A DNA stretch of 64,000 nucleotides from Kitasatospora xanthocidica (GCF_014656195.1 NZ_BNBY01000002.1:32351-96350), one strand, 5' to 3'. Shown: positions 34,096-42,910, counted from the first letter of the stretch. The notes: generated by a model from the letters alone, not told the origin. Program-made: numbers and translations.

Positions 34096-34998
34096 TCAAG
34101 AACGCCCCCCGGCGAGCCCGGAAAGCGCCACGTACGCCTTCTCCCAGCCCGGCAGCGAGACCCGGCCGCGCAGCACCGACTCGGGGTCGGCCGCGATCCG
34201 GCCGAGCAGCCGGTGGTAGATCCCGGCCATCGCGGCGGTGCAGGCGCGGCTGCGGCGGTCCAGCATCGGGAGCAGCCGCAGGCCCTCCTCGAAGGCGGCC
34301 TGGGCGCGGGCGGCCTCGAAGGCCACCAGGCCGGTGAAGTCCGCGCCGACCGGCGGCTTGGGCAGGGCGAACCCCTGCTCGCAGCCGAACCGGGCCAGGT
34401 CCTCGGTGGGCAGGTAGGTCCGGCCGTTCAGGGCGTCCTCGCGCAGGTCGCGCAGGATGTTGGTGAGCTGCAGGGCCAGGCCCAGGGTGTCCGCGTACCG
34501 GGCCCCGAGCTCCGGGTCGTCGCAGCCGTAGACGCCCAGCGAGAGCCGGCCGATCGCGCCGGCCACGCAGCGGCAGTAGACCTTCAGCTCCTCGTACGTC
34601 TGGTACTCGGCGCCCTTGAGGTCCATCTCGACGCCGTCGATCAGCTCGTCGAAGCCGCCGAGCGGGATCGGGAAGCGCCGGGCGGTGTCGGCCAGGGCGA
34701 CCTTGATCGGGTCGGTGTCGTCCTCGGCGACCACCCCGGAGCGGACCTCGTCCACCAGCTCCCGGGTGCGCAGCAGCGCCTCGGCCTTGCGGTCGTCCGG
34801 GAGGTCGCCGTCGCCGATGTCGTCCACGCGACGGGCGAGGGCGTACAGGGCCGACATGGCCAGCCGCTTGGGCTCGGGCAGCAGGCGGATGCCGTAGCTG
34901 AAGTTGCGCGCCTGCAGACCGGTGACTGCCTCGCAGTACCGGTACGCCGCCATGACCTGGGCCGACGCCAGTGGTGATGCCGCCACGCGGGCGTTCAC
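34096..34998 (-). CDS. hpnD: Presqualene diphosphate synthase HpnD
   Basis: A 300-residue trans-isoprenyl diphosphate head-to-head synthase. The two Asp motifs are ARRVDDIGDG and QLTNILRDLREDALNGR, with the YLPTEDLARFG segment following. It condenses two FPP into presqualene diphosphate, the first step of the HpnDCE route. GTG 34998 overlaps hpnC by 4 bases. The mid-chain YCRCVAGAIGRLSLGVYG is typical of the HpnD branch. Confidence 0.95.
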   Translation of the reverse strand: MNARVAASPLASAQVMAAYRYCEAVTGLQARNFSYGIRLLPEPKRLAMSALYALARRVDDIGDGDLPDDRKAEALLRTRELVDEVRSGVVAEDDTDPIKVALADTARRFPIPLGGFDELIDGVEMDLKGAEYQTYEELKVYCRCVAGAIGRLSLGVYGCDDPELGARYADTLGLALQLTNILRDLREDALNGRTYLPTEDLARFGCEQGFALPKPPVGADFTGLVAFEAARAQAAFEEGLRLLPMLDRRSRACTAAMAGIYHRLLGRIAADPESVLRGRVSLPGWEKAYVALSGLAGGRS

Positions 34999-35987
34999 CT
35001 TCCCTTCGCGAAGATTGCCGCCGCCTTCGCTGCGAGGCGGCGCTTGTCCGGCTTCGCCTGTCGCGCGAGCACGTCGTACCCGACGTCCTCGATGGCCGCC
35101 AGGGCCGCGTAACCGCCGGCGGTGAATCCCGCCAGGAGCAGTCGAAGCCTCCCCCGAACCGTACCTACCAATGGTGCGCCGTGATCGAGCAGGGTGCGGG
35201 CCCGTTCCGCCTCGAAGGCGATCAGCTCCCGTACGGCCCCGTCGGCGGAGGGGGCGGCGAGGTCGGCCTCGGTGACGCCGAAGCGCGCCAGGTCCTCGGT
35301 GGGGAGGTAGATCCGGCCGCGGGCGAGGTCCTCGGCGACGTCCTGCAGGTGTTCGACCACCTGGAGGCCGCTGCAGACGGCGTCGGAGAGCTCGATCCGT
35401 TCGGGGGTGGAGACGCCCGCGATGGCCAGGACGAGGCGGCCGACCGGGTCGGCGGAGAGCGTGCAGTAGCCGATCAGGTCGTCGTAGCTGGCGTAGCGGG
35501 CGGTGGTCTGGTCCACCCGGTTGGCCTCGATCAGACGGCGGAACGGTTCCGGGGTCAGGCCGTGCCGGTCGACCAGCGGGACCAGGGCCCGCATCAGCGG
35601 GTGGCGGGGGCGGTCGGCGCCGGCCGGGTGCAGCGCGGACTCGAAGACCCGGTCGAGGTCGTGCTCCAGCCCGTCGAGCAGGGCGAGCCGGAAGGCGACC
35701 TCCTGCGGAGCCGGCGGGCCGGGCTGGGCCGAAGGGGTGATCGGGGGCGGCTGCTCGACCCCGAGCAGCCGGGCGGTGACGGCCGGGTCGGCCAGGTCGC
35801 CGTCCCCGGCGTCGTCGACCAGGCGGGCGAAGCCGTACACCGCCATCAGGTCGTCGCGCCAGGCCGCGGGCAGGAAGAACGGGGCGACCGGGAAGTTCTC
35901 GGCGCCCGCCTTCTCCAGGGTCTGGCCCGCTGAACGGTTCAGCGGCGCGTCACTGGGCTGGTCACTGGGCTGGGCCGAAGCCGACAC
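34995..35987 (-). CDS. hpnC: Hydroxysqualene synthase HpnC
   Basis: A squalene/phytoene-synthase-family protein of about 330 residues. Motifs ARLVDDAGDG and VVEHLQDVAEDLARGRIYLP are the two Asp-rich regions; the GYCTLSADPVGRLVL helix is characteristic of HpnC. It converts presqualene diphosphate to hydroxysqualene. I prefer GTG 35987, which has GGGGGAG eight bases upstream; GTG 35996 gives three more residues but sits directly on that site. First gene of the hopanoid operon; the promoter should lie in 35988-36195. Confidence 0.94.
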   Translation of the reverse strand: MSASAQPSDQPSDAPLNRSAGQTLEKAGAENFPVAPFFLPAAWRDDLMAVYGFARLVDDAGDGDLADPAVTARLLGVEQPPPITPSAQPGPPAPQEVAFRLALLDGLEHDLDRVFESALHPAGADRPRHPLMRALVPLVDRHGLTPEPFRRLIEANRVDQTTARYASYDDLIGYCTLSADPVGRLVLAIAGVSTPERIELSDAVCSGLQVVEHLQDVAEDLARGRIYLPTEDLARFGVTEADLAAPSADGAVRELIAFEAERARTLLDHGAPLVGTVRGRLRLLLAGFTAGGYAALAAIEDVGYDVLARQAKPDKRRLAAKAAAIFAKGR

Positions 35988-36195
35988 TGCTGTCACTCCC
36001 CCGTTCTACACCGCTGGGTACCACCGGTCCGACTCGGACACGCGTCCGAGCGCGGGCGTCACCTCCGGCACTCCGCCCCCGCGCCCACCAGCCTGACACC
36101 GCGGGCCGCGCCGGAGAAGAGCGCCCCGCCTGCCGGAGGCGGCGCTCACCCCCGCGGCGGCGGCCACCCGGGGTAACGGACCGGCGCACGCCGAA

Positions 36196-36227
36196 GGGCC
36201 GGCCCCGGAGGTCTCCGGAACCGGCCC
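36196..36227 (-). terminator. Terminator of the glycoconjugate/ABC cluster
   Basis: Outer arms GGGCCGG (36196-36202) and CCGGCCC (36221-36227) with inner CCGGAG (36205-36210) and CTCCGG (36213-36218). It lies just downstream of the minus-strand ABC ATPase. Confidence 0.8.
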
Positions 36228-36248
36228 AGGCGGCGGGGCGGGACGGCG

Positions 36249-37058
36249 CTACGGGCGCTCGCCGCGCTCGTAGCGGCCGACGACCTCGTCGGTCGGACCG
36301 TCCATGATCAGCTCGCCGGCCTCGATCCAGATGGTCCGCTCGCAGACCTCGCGGATCGAGTTGTTGTCGTGGCTGACCAGGAAGACCGTACCGGCGGAGC
36401 CGCGCAGCTCCTCGATGCGCTTCTTGCTGCGCTGCTGGAAGGCCTGGTCACCGGTGGCCAGGGCCTCGTCGATCAGCAGCACGTCGTGGGTCTTGGCGGC
36501 GGCGATCGAGAAGCGCAGGCGGGCGCCCATGCCGGAGGAGTAGGTGCGCATCGGCAGGGAGATGAAGTCGCCCTTGTCGTTGATGCCGGAGAAGTCGACG
36601 ATCTCCTGGTAGCGCTCCCTCACCTGGGCCGGGGTCATGCCCATCGCCAGGCAGCCCAGGACGACGTTGCGCTCGCCGCTGAGCTCGTTCATCAGGGCCG
36701 CGTTGACGCCCAGCAGCGAGGGCTGGCCGTTGGTGTAGATGCCGCCCTTCTCGGTCGGCAGCAGGCCCGCGATGGCGGCCAGCATCGTCGACTTGCCGGA
36801 GCCGTTGGAGCCGATCAGGCCGATCGCCTCACCCTTGTACGCGGTGAAGCTGATGCCCTTGACCGCGTGCACCTCGCGCACGCCGGACCCGCGCTTGCGG
36901 CTGAGGATGCGGCTCAGCGCCGAGGTGGCGCTGCCCTTGCCGGAGCCGGCGCCGTGCACCCGGTAGACGATGTGCACGTCGTCGACGACGACGGTGGGCT
37001 CGCGGGCCACGTCCGTGTCACGGACGTCGTCGCGCTTGCTCAGGTCGGTGTCAGCCAC
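36249..37058 (-). CDS. Wzt/TagH-type polysaccharide ABC exporter ATPase
   Basis: A 269-residue ATPase. Walker A is GSNGSGKST, the signature is the polysaccharide-exporter variant RTYSSGMGARLRFSIAAA, Walker B is VLLIDEALATGD and the H-loop VSHDNNSI. The long loop before Walker A (SALSRILSRKRGSG) and LLGVNAALMNELSGERN are hallmarks of O-antigen and teichoic-acid exporters. It powers export of a lipid-linked glycan by the neighbouring permease. GTG 37058 overlaps the permease end by 8 bases. No C-terminal glycan-binding domain is present, so chain-length control is not of the Wzt-tail type. Confidence 0.94.
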   Translation of the reverse strand: MADTDLSKRDDVRDTDVAREPTVVVDDVHIVYRVHGAGSGKGSATSALSRILSRKRGSGVREVHAVKGISFTAYKGEAIGLIGSNGSGKSTMLAAIAGLLPTEKGGIYTNGQPSLLGVNAALMNELSGERNVVLGCLAMGMTPAQVRERYQEIVDFSGINDKGDFISLPMRTYSSGMGARLRFSIAAAKTHDVLLIDEALATGDQAFQQRSKKRIEELRGSAGTVFLVSHDNNSIREVCERTIWIEAGELIMDGPTDEVVGRYERGERP

Positions 37059-37992
37059 GGCCGTACTCCTCCTCGGCCTTCCAGAAGAAGACGTATCCGA
37101 TGACGAAGATCCCGACGGCCCAGGCGATGCCGTACGTCCACTGGTGCGGCGGCAGCGACTGGTGCGCGGGCTGGTGCTTGTTGTAGATGATCGGCGCGAA
37201 GGCGTGCCGCAGCAGGTCCATGTAGACCGAGGCCGGGTTGACGGCGCAGATCACCTGGATGTAGTGCGGCCACTTGTGGACCCGGTCCTGGATGCTGAAC
37301 ATCACGCCGGACAGGAACATCCACGCGCGCATCACGAAGGGGATCAGCTGGGAGATGTCACTGGTCTTGGCGCCGATCCGGGCCATGATCAGGGAGATGC
37401 CGGTGTTGAACATCGTCTGCAGGATCAGCGCCGGGATGATCAGCAGCCAGGTCCTGCCGGGGGTGATGCCGCTGGCGAGGACCGTGATGACCAGCACGAC
37501 CATCGAGATCAGCAGCTGCTGGAGCTGGATCACGGTGAAGGCGATCGGGAGGCTGGCACGGGGGAAGTGCAGCGCCCGGATCAGGCCGAGGTTGTCGGAG
37601 ATCGCCCGGGTGCCGGACTGCACCGCGTTCTGCGTGAACTGGAAGACGAAGACGCCGATGCAGAGCCAGGCGATGTAGGTGTTCGGCGGGAAGCCGTCCT
37701 TGTTCTCCAGGATGACGCCGAAGACCAGGTAGAACACCGCGCAGTTGAGCAGCGGGGTCACGACCTGCCACACCTGGCCGAGCTTGGCGTCGGTGTACTG
37801 GGCCACCAGGCGGGCGGTGGCGAAGGCCCAGATGAAGTGGCGCCGGGCCCAGAGCTGCTTGGTGTAGGCGAACAGACCCGGCCGGGCACCGCTCACCGAC
37901 AGACCGTACTTGTCCGCAAGCTGCTTGGCGGTCAGGCCCGCGTCCACCCCCCTGGGGGTCGAGAGGCTGACGGGTTCACTCACTGTCGACAC
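37051..37992 (-). CDS. Wzm/TagG-type polysaccharide ABC exporter permease
   Basis: A 313-residue ABC-2 permease with six membrane helices after an 80-residue cytoplasmic head. The segments YTDAKLGQVWQVVTPLLNCAV, GVFVFQFTQNAVQSG and MFLSGVMFSIQDRV match TagG/Wzm/RfbA proteins. With the ATPase at 36249 it flips a polyprenol- or lipid-linked polymer to the outer face. GTG 37992 has AAGGA upstream. It follows the glycosyltransferase gene after 147 bases, so it may have its own promoter or read through the hairpin at 38119. Confidence 0.94.
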   Translation of the reverse strand: MSTVSEPVSLSTPRGVDAGLTAKQLADKYGLSVSGARPGLFAYTKQLWARRHFIWAFATARLVAQYTDAKLGQVWQVVTPLLNCAVFYLVFGVILENKDGFPPNTYIAWLCIGVFVFQFTQNAVQSGTRAISDNLGLIRALHFPRASLPIAFTVIQLQQLLISMVVLVITVLASGITPGRTWLLIIPALILQTMFNTGISLIMARIGAKTSDISQLIPFVMRAWMFLSGVMFSIQDRVHKWPHYIQVICAVNPASVYMDLLRHAFAPIIYNKHQPAHQSLPPHQWTYGIAWAVGIFVIGYVFFWKAEEEYGRG

Positions 37993-38118
37993 ATTCGTCC
38001 TTCACGCGGGATCGGTCGGGGCGGCCGGTCGGCGGGGGGTCCGCCGGCCGTGCGCCGATGGGGATCCACTGGGATCTCGGGGGGAGCCGGCCGGTGTGTG
38101 GTCACCGGCCGCAGCAAT

Positions 38119-38150
38119 CGATCATTCGATCAAATCAGATCAAATGATCG
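38119..38150 (-). terminator. AT-rich hairpin over the glycosyltransferase stop codon
   Basis: Arms CGATCATT (38119-38126) and AATGATCG (38143-38150) with inner GATC-rich pairs. It overlaps the stop of the gene at 38140 and is far richer in AT than its surroundings. It could be a terminator or attenuator before the ABC pair. Confidence 0.55.
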
Positions 38151-39039
38151 GAGGTCGGCCCAGCCTGGTCAGTTGCCAAACGGTACGCCATCGCATGGGC
38201 CGCCGCGGACCACAGGGTTCGCGCCAGCCCGCCCGGAATCCGCCCCACCAGGCCTTCAGCGCCTCGGGGGAGGGGCGGCGGGCCAGGGTGAGCAGAAACC
38301 AGGTTCCCAGATAGAGAGGCACCAACAGGGCCGGAAGGTTCCGCCTCGCGAGCCAGACCCTGTTGCGGGCCACGTTGTGGAAGTAGGTGGCGTGCCGGGC
38401 GGGCGAGGTCGTCGGGTGGTGCAGCACCACGTCCGACCGGTAGTCGATGGCCCAGCCGGCGTCCGCCGCCCGCCACGCGAGGTCGGTCTCCTCGTGCGCG
38501 TAGAAGAACTCGCCGGGCAGCTGGCCGGCCTCCTCGAACACCTTGCAGCGCACGGCGCTCGCGCCGCCGAGGAAGGTGGTCACCCGGGACGAGCGCAGCG
38601 GGTCGCTGGCGCGCAGCCGCGGGACGTGCCGGCGCTGGGTGACCCCGGTGTCCGGGTCCGCGATCCGGAAGGAGACGATGCCCAGCTCCGGGTCGGCGGT
38701 GAAGGCCTCGCGCAGCAGCCGGGCCGAGTCGGTGCGCGGCAGGTGGCCGTCGTCGTCCAGGAAGAGCACGGCGTCCACCTCCGCGCCGTCCCGGCCGAAC
38801 AGCTCGATGCCGACGTTGCGGCCACCCGGGATGCCGAGGTTCTCCGGCAGCTCCACGCTGCGCACGCCCTCCGGCAGCGGGGGCAGCGGGGCGCCGTTGG
38901 CGACCACGGCCAGCTCGACCGCCGGGCCCTCCTGGGCGCGGACCGACTCGATCAGGGCGTTGAGCTCGGCGGGCCGGTTGCCCATGGTGATGATCACCGC
39001 GCCGAGGCGGAAGCTCGCCGCGTTCGTCACATCGCTCAT
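38140..39039 (-). CDS. Family 2 glycosyltransferase
   Basis: A 299-residue GT-A fold enzyme. The nucleotide-binding strand GAVIITMGNRPAELNALI, the NLGIPGGRNVGI segment, the metal site LFLDDDGHL (DDD in place of DxD) and the acceptor-side FFYAHEETDLAWRA (ED/ExD motif) are typical of GT2 galactofuranosyl- or rhamnosyl-type enzymes. A hydrophobic, possibly membrane-associated segment (LPALLVPLYLGTWFLLTLA) is near the C-terminus. ATG overlaps the upstream CDP-alcohol phosphotransferase stop by 4 bases. Sugar donor and acceptor are unknown; context suggests it decorates or extends the product exported by the ABC pair. Confidence 0.93.
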   Translation of the reverse strand: MSDVTNAASFRLGAVIITMGNRPAELNALIESVRAQEGPAVELAVVANGAPLPPLPEGVRSVELPENLGIPGGRNVGIELFGRDGAEVDAVLFLDDDGHLPRTDSARLLREAFTADPELGIVSFRIADPDTGVTQRRHVPRLRASDPLRSSRVTTFLGGASAVRCKVFEEAGQLPGEFFYAHEETDLAWRAADAGWAIDYRSDVVLHHPTTSPARHATYFHNVARNRVWLARRNLPALLVPLYLGTWFLLTLARRPSPEALKAWWGGFRAGWREPCGPRRPMRWRTVWQLTRLGRPPII

Positions 39040-39887
39040 CGCAGCCTGCTCGACAGGACGATGCTCAGCAGGTGCAGCACGGTCTGCAGCATCGCGATCG
39101 CCGCCAGGACGACCACCGCGAGCCGGGTGAAGAGGAGCCCGCCGTGCACGGCGTCGGCGATCCCGGCCGCCAGGATGAACAGCGAGGCCTCGACCGCGCC
39201 GACCAGGCGGTGGAACTTCAGCAGCGAGGCGGCCTTACGGGCCTTGGCCACGGTCGCCGAACGCGGCACCGAGGCGCTGTCCTCGACGGCCGTCAGACCG
39301 CTGCGGGCCCGGGCCACGTCCACCAGGTCCGTCTCGGACTTGATCAGGATCGCGCCGAGCGCGGCCAGCGTGCCCAGGAAGGCCCACTCCCAGTGGGAGC
39401 CGCCGCCCTCGCGGTGCAGCAGGTCGGTCGCGCGCAGGCCGAGCCCGGTCAGCAGGGCCGCCTCGGACATGTAGTGGCCGACCCGGTCCAGGTAGACGCC
39501 GGTCAGCGAGGTCTGCCGGCGCCAGCGGGCCACCTCGCCGTCCACGCAGTCCAGCAGGAGGTAGACCTGGATCAGCAGGGCGCCCAGGACCGCGCCCGTG
39601 ATGCCCGGCACGATCAGCGCGGCACCGGCCAGGATGCCGGTGAACATCATCAGGTACGTCAGGCCGTTGGGCGTGATCGCCGTCATGGTGGAGAGCACGC
39701 GGGTGATCCGCAGCGAGATCTTCCGCATGTACAGGCGCCCGGCCCAGTGCTCGGCGCTGCGGCGCTGGAGCATGCCCTCCGGGTGGATCACCGCGCGCAG
39801 CTCCTCGATCGAAGGCCGGCGGGTCAGGTCCACCGGGGGCCGTTCGGCGCCCGTGGTGGAGGGGTCAGCTGTTGACGGCTTGGACAT
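39036..39887 (-). CDS. CDP-alcohol phosphotransferase with Asp-to-His change in the motif
   Basis: A 283-residue membrane enzyme with about six hydrophobic segments. The CDP-OH-P motif reads DCVDGEVAR, then eight residues, then GVYLDRVGH. The first three Asp are present, but the last position, the usual catalytic Asp, is His. The enzyme should move a phospho-alcohol from a CDP-alcohol to an acceptor hydroxyl; the change may alter chemistry or specificity. ATG 39887 (MSKPSTADPS) is chosen; a start at 39938 is also open. It overlaps the dehydrogenase gene by 23 bases. The product is likely a lipid or glycan phosphodiester. Confidence 0.88.
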   Translation of the reverse strand: MSKPSTADPSTTGAERPPVDLTRRPSIEELRAVIHPEGMLQRRSAEHWAGRLYMRKISLRITRVLSTMTAITPNGLTYLMMFTGILAGAALIVPGITGAVLGALLIQVYLLLDCVDGEVARWRRQTSLTGVYLDRVGHYMSEAALLTGLGLRATDLLHREGGGSHWEWAFLGTLAALGAILIKSETDLVDVARARSGLTAVEDSASVPRSATVAKARKAASLLKFHRLVGAVEASLFILAAGIADAVHGGLLFTRLAVVVLAAIAMLQTVLHLLSIVLSSRLR

Positions 39888-40926
39888 AGTCGGCGTACGC
39901 GTCCCTGATTGCGGAGGGGGAGAGGTCGAGGTGTTCAAGGATGGTGAAGCGCCCCGGGCGGGTGTTCGGGGCGTAGTGCACCGCTTCGGTGAACTCCGCC
40001 TCGGTGAAGCCGATCTGAGCCGCGGTCACCGGCAGCCCGTGGCGCGCCAGGCGCTCCACGATCAGACCGGTCAGCTCGCGCTCGCCCCGCAGGAAGCTGG
40101 CGAACGCGGCGCCGAGGCCGACCTGTTCACCGTGCTGGGCGGACCGCTTGGGATACAGCACGTCCAGGGCATGCGAGATCTCGTGGCAGGCGCCCGAGGA
40201 AGGCCGGGTGCTGCCAGCGATGTTCATCGCGATGCCGGACAGTACCAGGGCTTCGGCGAGGGCCGTCAGGAGGTCTTGATCCTGAATGTTTCCTGGGTGC
40301 CGCAGCAGGTTCTCGCCCGCCGAGCGGGCCATCGCGACGGCCAGCCCGTCCACCGGCTCACCGGTGACCGCGTGCGACAACTCCCAGTCGGCGCAGGCCG
40401 AGATGTTGGAGACGACGTCGCCGATGCCGGCCGCCACGAAGCGCGGCGGGGCCTGCCGGATCACGTCCAGGTCGACGACGATGCCGATCGGGCTGGGCAC
40501 CCCGTAGGAGCCCCGCCCGGCGTCGTTGTCGAGGGTCGAGACCGGCGAGCAGATGCCGTCGTGGGCCAGGTTGGTGGCGACCGCGACCAGCGGCAGGCCG
40601 ACCCGCGCCGCGGCGTACTTGGCGGCGTCGATGATCTTGCCCCCGCCGAGGCCCACCATCGCGTCGTAGTGCCCGCCGCGCATCGCCTCGGCCAGCCGCA
40701 CCGCGCTGTCCAGGCTGCCGTCGTCCACGTTGTACCAGTCGGCGCCGGGCAGGGCCGGCTCCAGGCGCTCGCGCATCGCGGCGCCGGAGCCGTTGCTGAT
40801 CGCCACCGCGATCCGGCCCGAGGCCGACAGCCGCTGGTCCGCGAGGATCCCGCCGAGCGCGTCCAGCGCGCCCGGGCGGATCTCCACGAAGAGCGGCGAC
40901 GGGACGAGTCGGGTCAGTACCGGCAC
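39865..40926 (-). CDS. Glycerol-1-phosphate dehydrogenase-like (EgsA/AraM) enzyme
   Basis: A 353-residue iron-containing-alcohol-dehydrogenase-fold protein. The NAD(P)-binding MVGLGGGKIIDAAKYAA and the metal ligands in TNLAHDGICSP (Asp), GSTRPSSGACHEISHAL (His) and SAQHGEQVG (His) follow the sn-glycerol-1-phosphate dehydrogenase pattern known from archaea and from AraM/EgsA of Bacillus. It would reduce dihydroxyacetone phosphate to sn-glycerol-1-phosphate. GTG 40926 lies inside the last codons of the nucleotidyltransferase. 2-deoxy-scyllo-inosose or dehydroquinate synthase-like activity is less likely, but related folds exist. Confidence 0.87.
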   Translation of the reverse strand: MPVLTRLVPSPLFVEIRPGALDALGGILADQRLSASGRIAVAISNGSGAAMRERLEPALPGADWYNVDDGSLDSAVRLAEAMRGGHYDAMVGLGGGKIIDAAKYAAARVGLPLVAVATNLAHDGICSPVSTLDNDAGRGSYGVPSPIGIVVDLDVIRQAPPRFVAAGIGDVVSNISACADWELSHAVTGEPVDGLAVAMARSAGENLLRHPGNIQDQDLLTALAEALVLSGIAMNIAGSTRPSSGACHEISHALDVLYPKRSAQHGEQVGLGAAFASFLRGERELTGLIVERLARHGLPVTAAQIGFTEAEFTEAVHYAPNTRPGRFTILEHLDLSPSAIRDAYADYVQAVNS

Positions 40927-41669
40927 GCGATCTCCCGCGCCTTCGCCAGGTCGTCGTGGTTGTCGACCTCGACCCAGGAGACCTCGCCGATCGGCTGCAC
41001 GTCGATCCGCAGGCCGCGGTCCACCATCTCCTGGTAGCCGTCCTCGTAGTACAGCTGCGGGTCGCGCTCGTAGGTGGCGCGCAGCGCGTCGGTCAGGTCG
41101 GCCGCGGCGGACGGGTTGATCACGGTGACACCGATGTACTCGCCGGTCGCCTCGGCCGGGTCCATCAGCTTGGTGATGCGGCGCATGCCGGTGGCCGGGT
41201 CGACGACGACCTTCATCTCCTCGTCGGCGAGCTTCTTCACCGTGTCGAGGGCGAGCAGGATGCCGGGGGCGGCGCCGGCGTCGACCAGGCGCTGGTTGCC
41301 CTCCAGCATGGTGCGCTGGACGGAGGCCGGGTGGACGGTGTCGCCGTTGGCGAGCAGCAGGCCCTCGCCGAACAGCTCACGGGCGCACCAGAGCGAGTAG
41401 GCGTTGTTCCACTCCTCGGCCTTGTCGTTCTCGACCAGGTGGAGCTTGACGCCGTAGGCGGACTCCAGGGCGGCCTTGCGGTCGTACACCGCCTCCTTGC
41501 GGTAGCCGACGACTATCGCGGCCTCCCGCAGTCCGACCTCGGCGAAGTTGCCCAGGGTGAGGTCCAGGACGGTCCGCTCCCCGTCGACCGGCACCAGTGC
41601 CTTGGGCAGGGTGTCGGTGTACGGGCGCAGCCGGCGGCCGGCGCCGGCTGCCAGAACGAGGCCGATCAT
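40914..41669 (-). CDS. Sugar/alcohol-phosphate nucleotidyltransferase
   Basis: A 251-residue nucleotidyltransferase: LVLAAGAGRRLRPYTDTLPK at the N-terminus is the NTP-binding loop, LLANGDTV holds the metal Asp, and the closing VSWVEVDNHDDLAKA is typical of phosphocholine cytidylyltransferase (LicC)-like and inositol-1-phosphate cytidylyltransferase-like enzymes. Beside a CDP-alcohol phosphotransferase, CTP is the likely donor and glycerol-1-phosphate or another alcohol phosphate the likely partner; this is inference. ATG 41669 has GGAG upstream. It is the first gene of the cluster. Confidence 0.9.
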   Translation of the reverse strand: MIGLVLAAGAGRRLRPYTDTLPKALVPVDGERTVLDLTLGNFAEVGLREAAIVVGYRKEAVYDRKAALESAYGVKLHLVENDKAEEWNNAYSLWCARELFGEGLLLANGDTVHPASVQRTMLEGNQRLVDAGAAPGILLALDTVKKLADEEMKVVVDPATGMRRITKLMDPAEATGEYIGVTVINPSAAADLTDALRATYERDPQLYYEDGYQEMVDRGLRIDVQPIGEVSWVEVDNHDDLAKAREIACRY

Positions 41670-42262
41670 GCGGGGTCTCCTGATCCGTCGTGCTGTGCGC
41701 GCGGACCGTGCCGATCAGTGGCGGCGCCGCTCCGCCGGACCGGTGTGCGACCGGAGCGGGCAGCGGCGCGCCGGTTCCGGCACGGATCCGGGCACCGTGT
41801 CGTATGTGATGGTAGGCGACTTGGACGACCGGCCCGAACGCGCCCGGAGACCGGACGGTGACGGAGGGGTGACCGGGGATGGACGCGGGGTGGACGGGAG
41901 GGTTCGCCCGGCGGTCCGCACGAGGGCCCGGGGCGGCGGCCGACGCCTCGGGGTCACGCCGGGAACCGGCCAGGGACCGGCCGGGGGCCGCCGCGGCGGT
42001 CGAACGGACCCCGAACGAGCGTCGAACGATTCTGCGAGGATCGTGACCCTTACGTGGTCCTCCGGGAACGTTCTCTGCACGCAATCCGACACCTCCGGGT
42101 CATGATCCGCCCGGTTGTGCGTGGGACCCCTACCCGGCGCCACCCATACGGCAGACTGGAGCCCGACGCCGGCGCCGGTGCCCCGCTGCGTCCGCCGCGC
42201 GCCACCCGGTGCGCCGGACGCACCCGATGCTCCCGTTGCTCCCGCCCCCGGAAAGAGGCCCC
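41670..42262. other. 593-bp divergent region between the glycoconjugate cluster and idi
   Basis: Several open frames cross it, but all are Arg/Pro/Gly-rich and out of character with proteins, so I support no gene. It must carry promoters for both directions. An inverted repeat (CCGGGT/CCGCCCGG-like) lies near 42095-42115, and GGAAC followed 17 bases later by CGAC at 42064-42089 is weakly like an extracytoplasmic sigma promoter for idi. Confidence 0.4.
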
Positions 42263-42910
42263 ATGCCCCAGAGTCTGCCGACCGATCCGACGCACTTCGC
42301 CGCCGAGATCGACACCGGTCTCGACGTGGAGACCGATGTGACGGTCGCCCCACGGGCCTCCGAGGCCGCCGGTACCGAGATCCTGCTGGAACTGGTCGAC
42401 GACGAGGGCGTCACCATCGGCACCGCCGAGAAGCTCTGGGCCCACCAGCAGCCGGGCCGGCTGCACCGCGCCTTCTCCGTGTTCCTCTTCGACCGCCAGG
42501 GCCGGCTGCTGCTCCAGCGCCGGGCCCTCGGGAAGTACCACTCCCCCGGGGTCTGGTCGAACACCTGCTGCGGCCACCCGTACCCGGACGAGCCGCCCTT
42601 CGTCGCCGCCGCCCGGCGCACCGCCGAGGAGCTGGGCGTCGCACCGGCGCTGCTCTGCGAGGCCGGCACCGTCCGCTACGACCTGCCGGACGAGGCCTCC
42701 GGGCTGATCGAGCGGGAGTGGAACCACCTGTTCGTGGGACTGGTCACCGCCACGGTCGAGCCGAACCCGGACGAGGTGGACGACTTCGCCTTCGTGACCG
42801 CCCAGGAGCTGCGGGAGCTGCGGGCCGAGCGGCCGTTCTCGGTCTGGTTCGAGACGGTCTTCGAGGCGGCGCTGCCGGGCATCCGGGAGATCGCCGGACG
42901 GGACTGGTAG
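42263..42910 (+). CDS. idi: Isopentenyl-diphosphate delta-isomerase type I
   Basis: A 215-residue Nudix-fold isomerase. The catalytic Cys lies in VWSNTCCGHPY and the Glu in REWNHLF; the KLWAHQQPGRLHRAFSVFLFD and RALGKYHSPG segments fix the family. It interconverts IPP and DMAPP with Mg2+ and Mn2+ or Zn2+. ATG 42263 follows AAAGAGG. It stands near the hopanoid operon and provides the DMAPP starter for FPP. Confidence 0.96.
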   Translation: MPQSLPTDPTHFAAEIDTGLDVETDVTVAPRASEAAGTEILLELVDDEGVTIGTAEKLWAHQQPGRLHRAFSVFLFDRQGRLLLQRRALGKYHSPGVWSNTCCGHPYPDEPPFVAAARRTAEELGVAPALLCEAGTVRYDLPDEASGLIEREWNHLFVGLVTATVEPNPDEVDDFAFVTAQELRELRAERPFSVWFETVFEAALPGIREIAGRDW

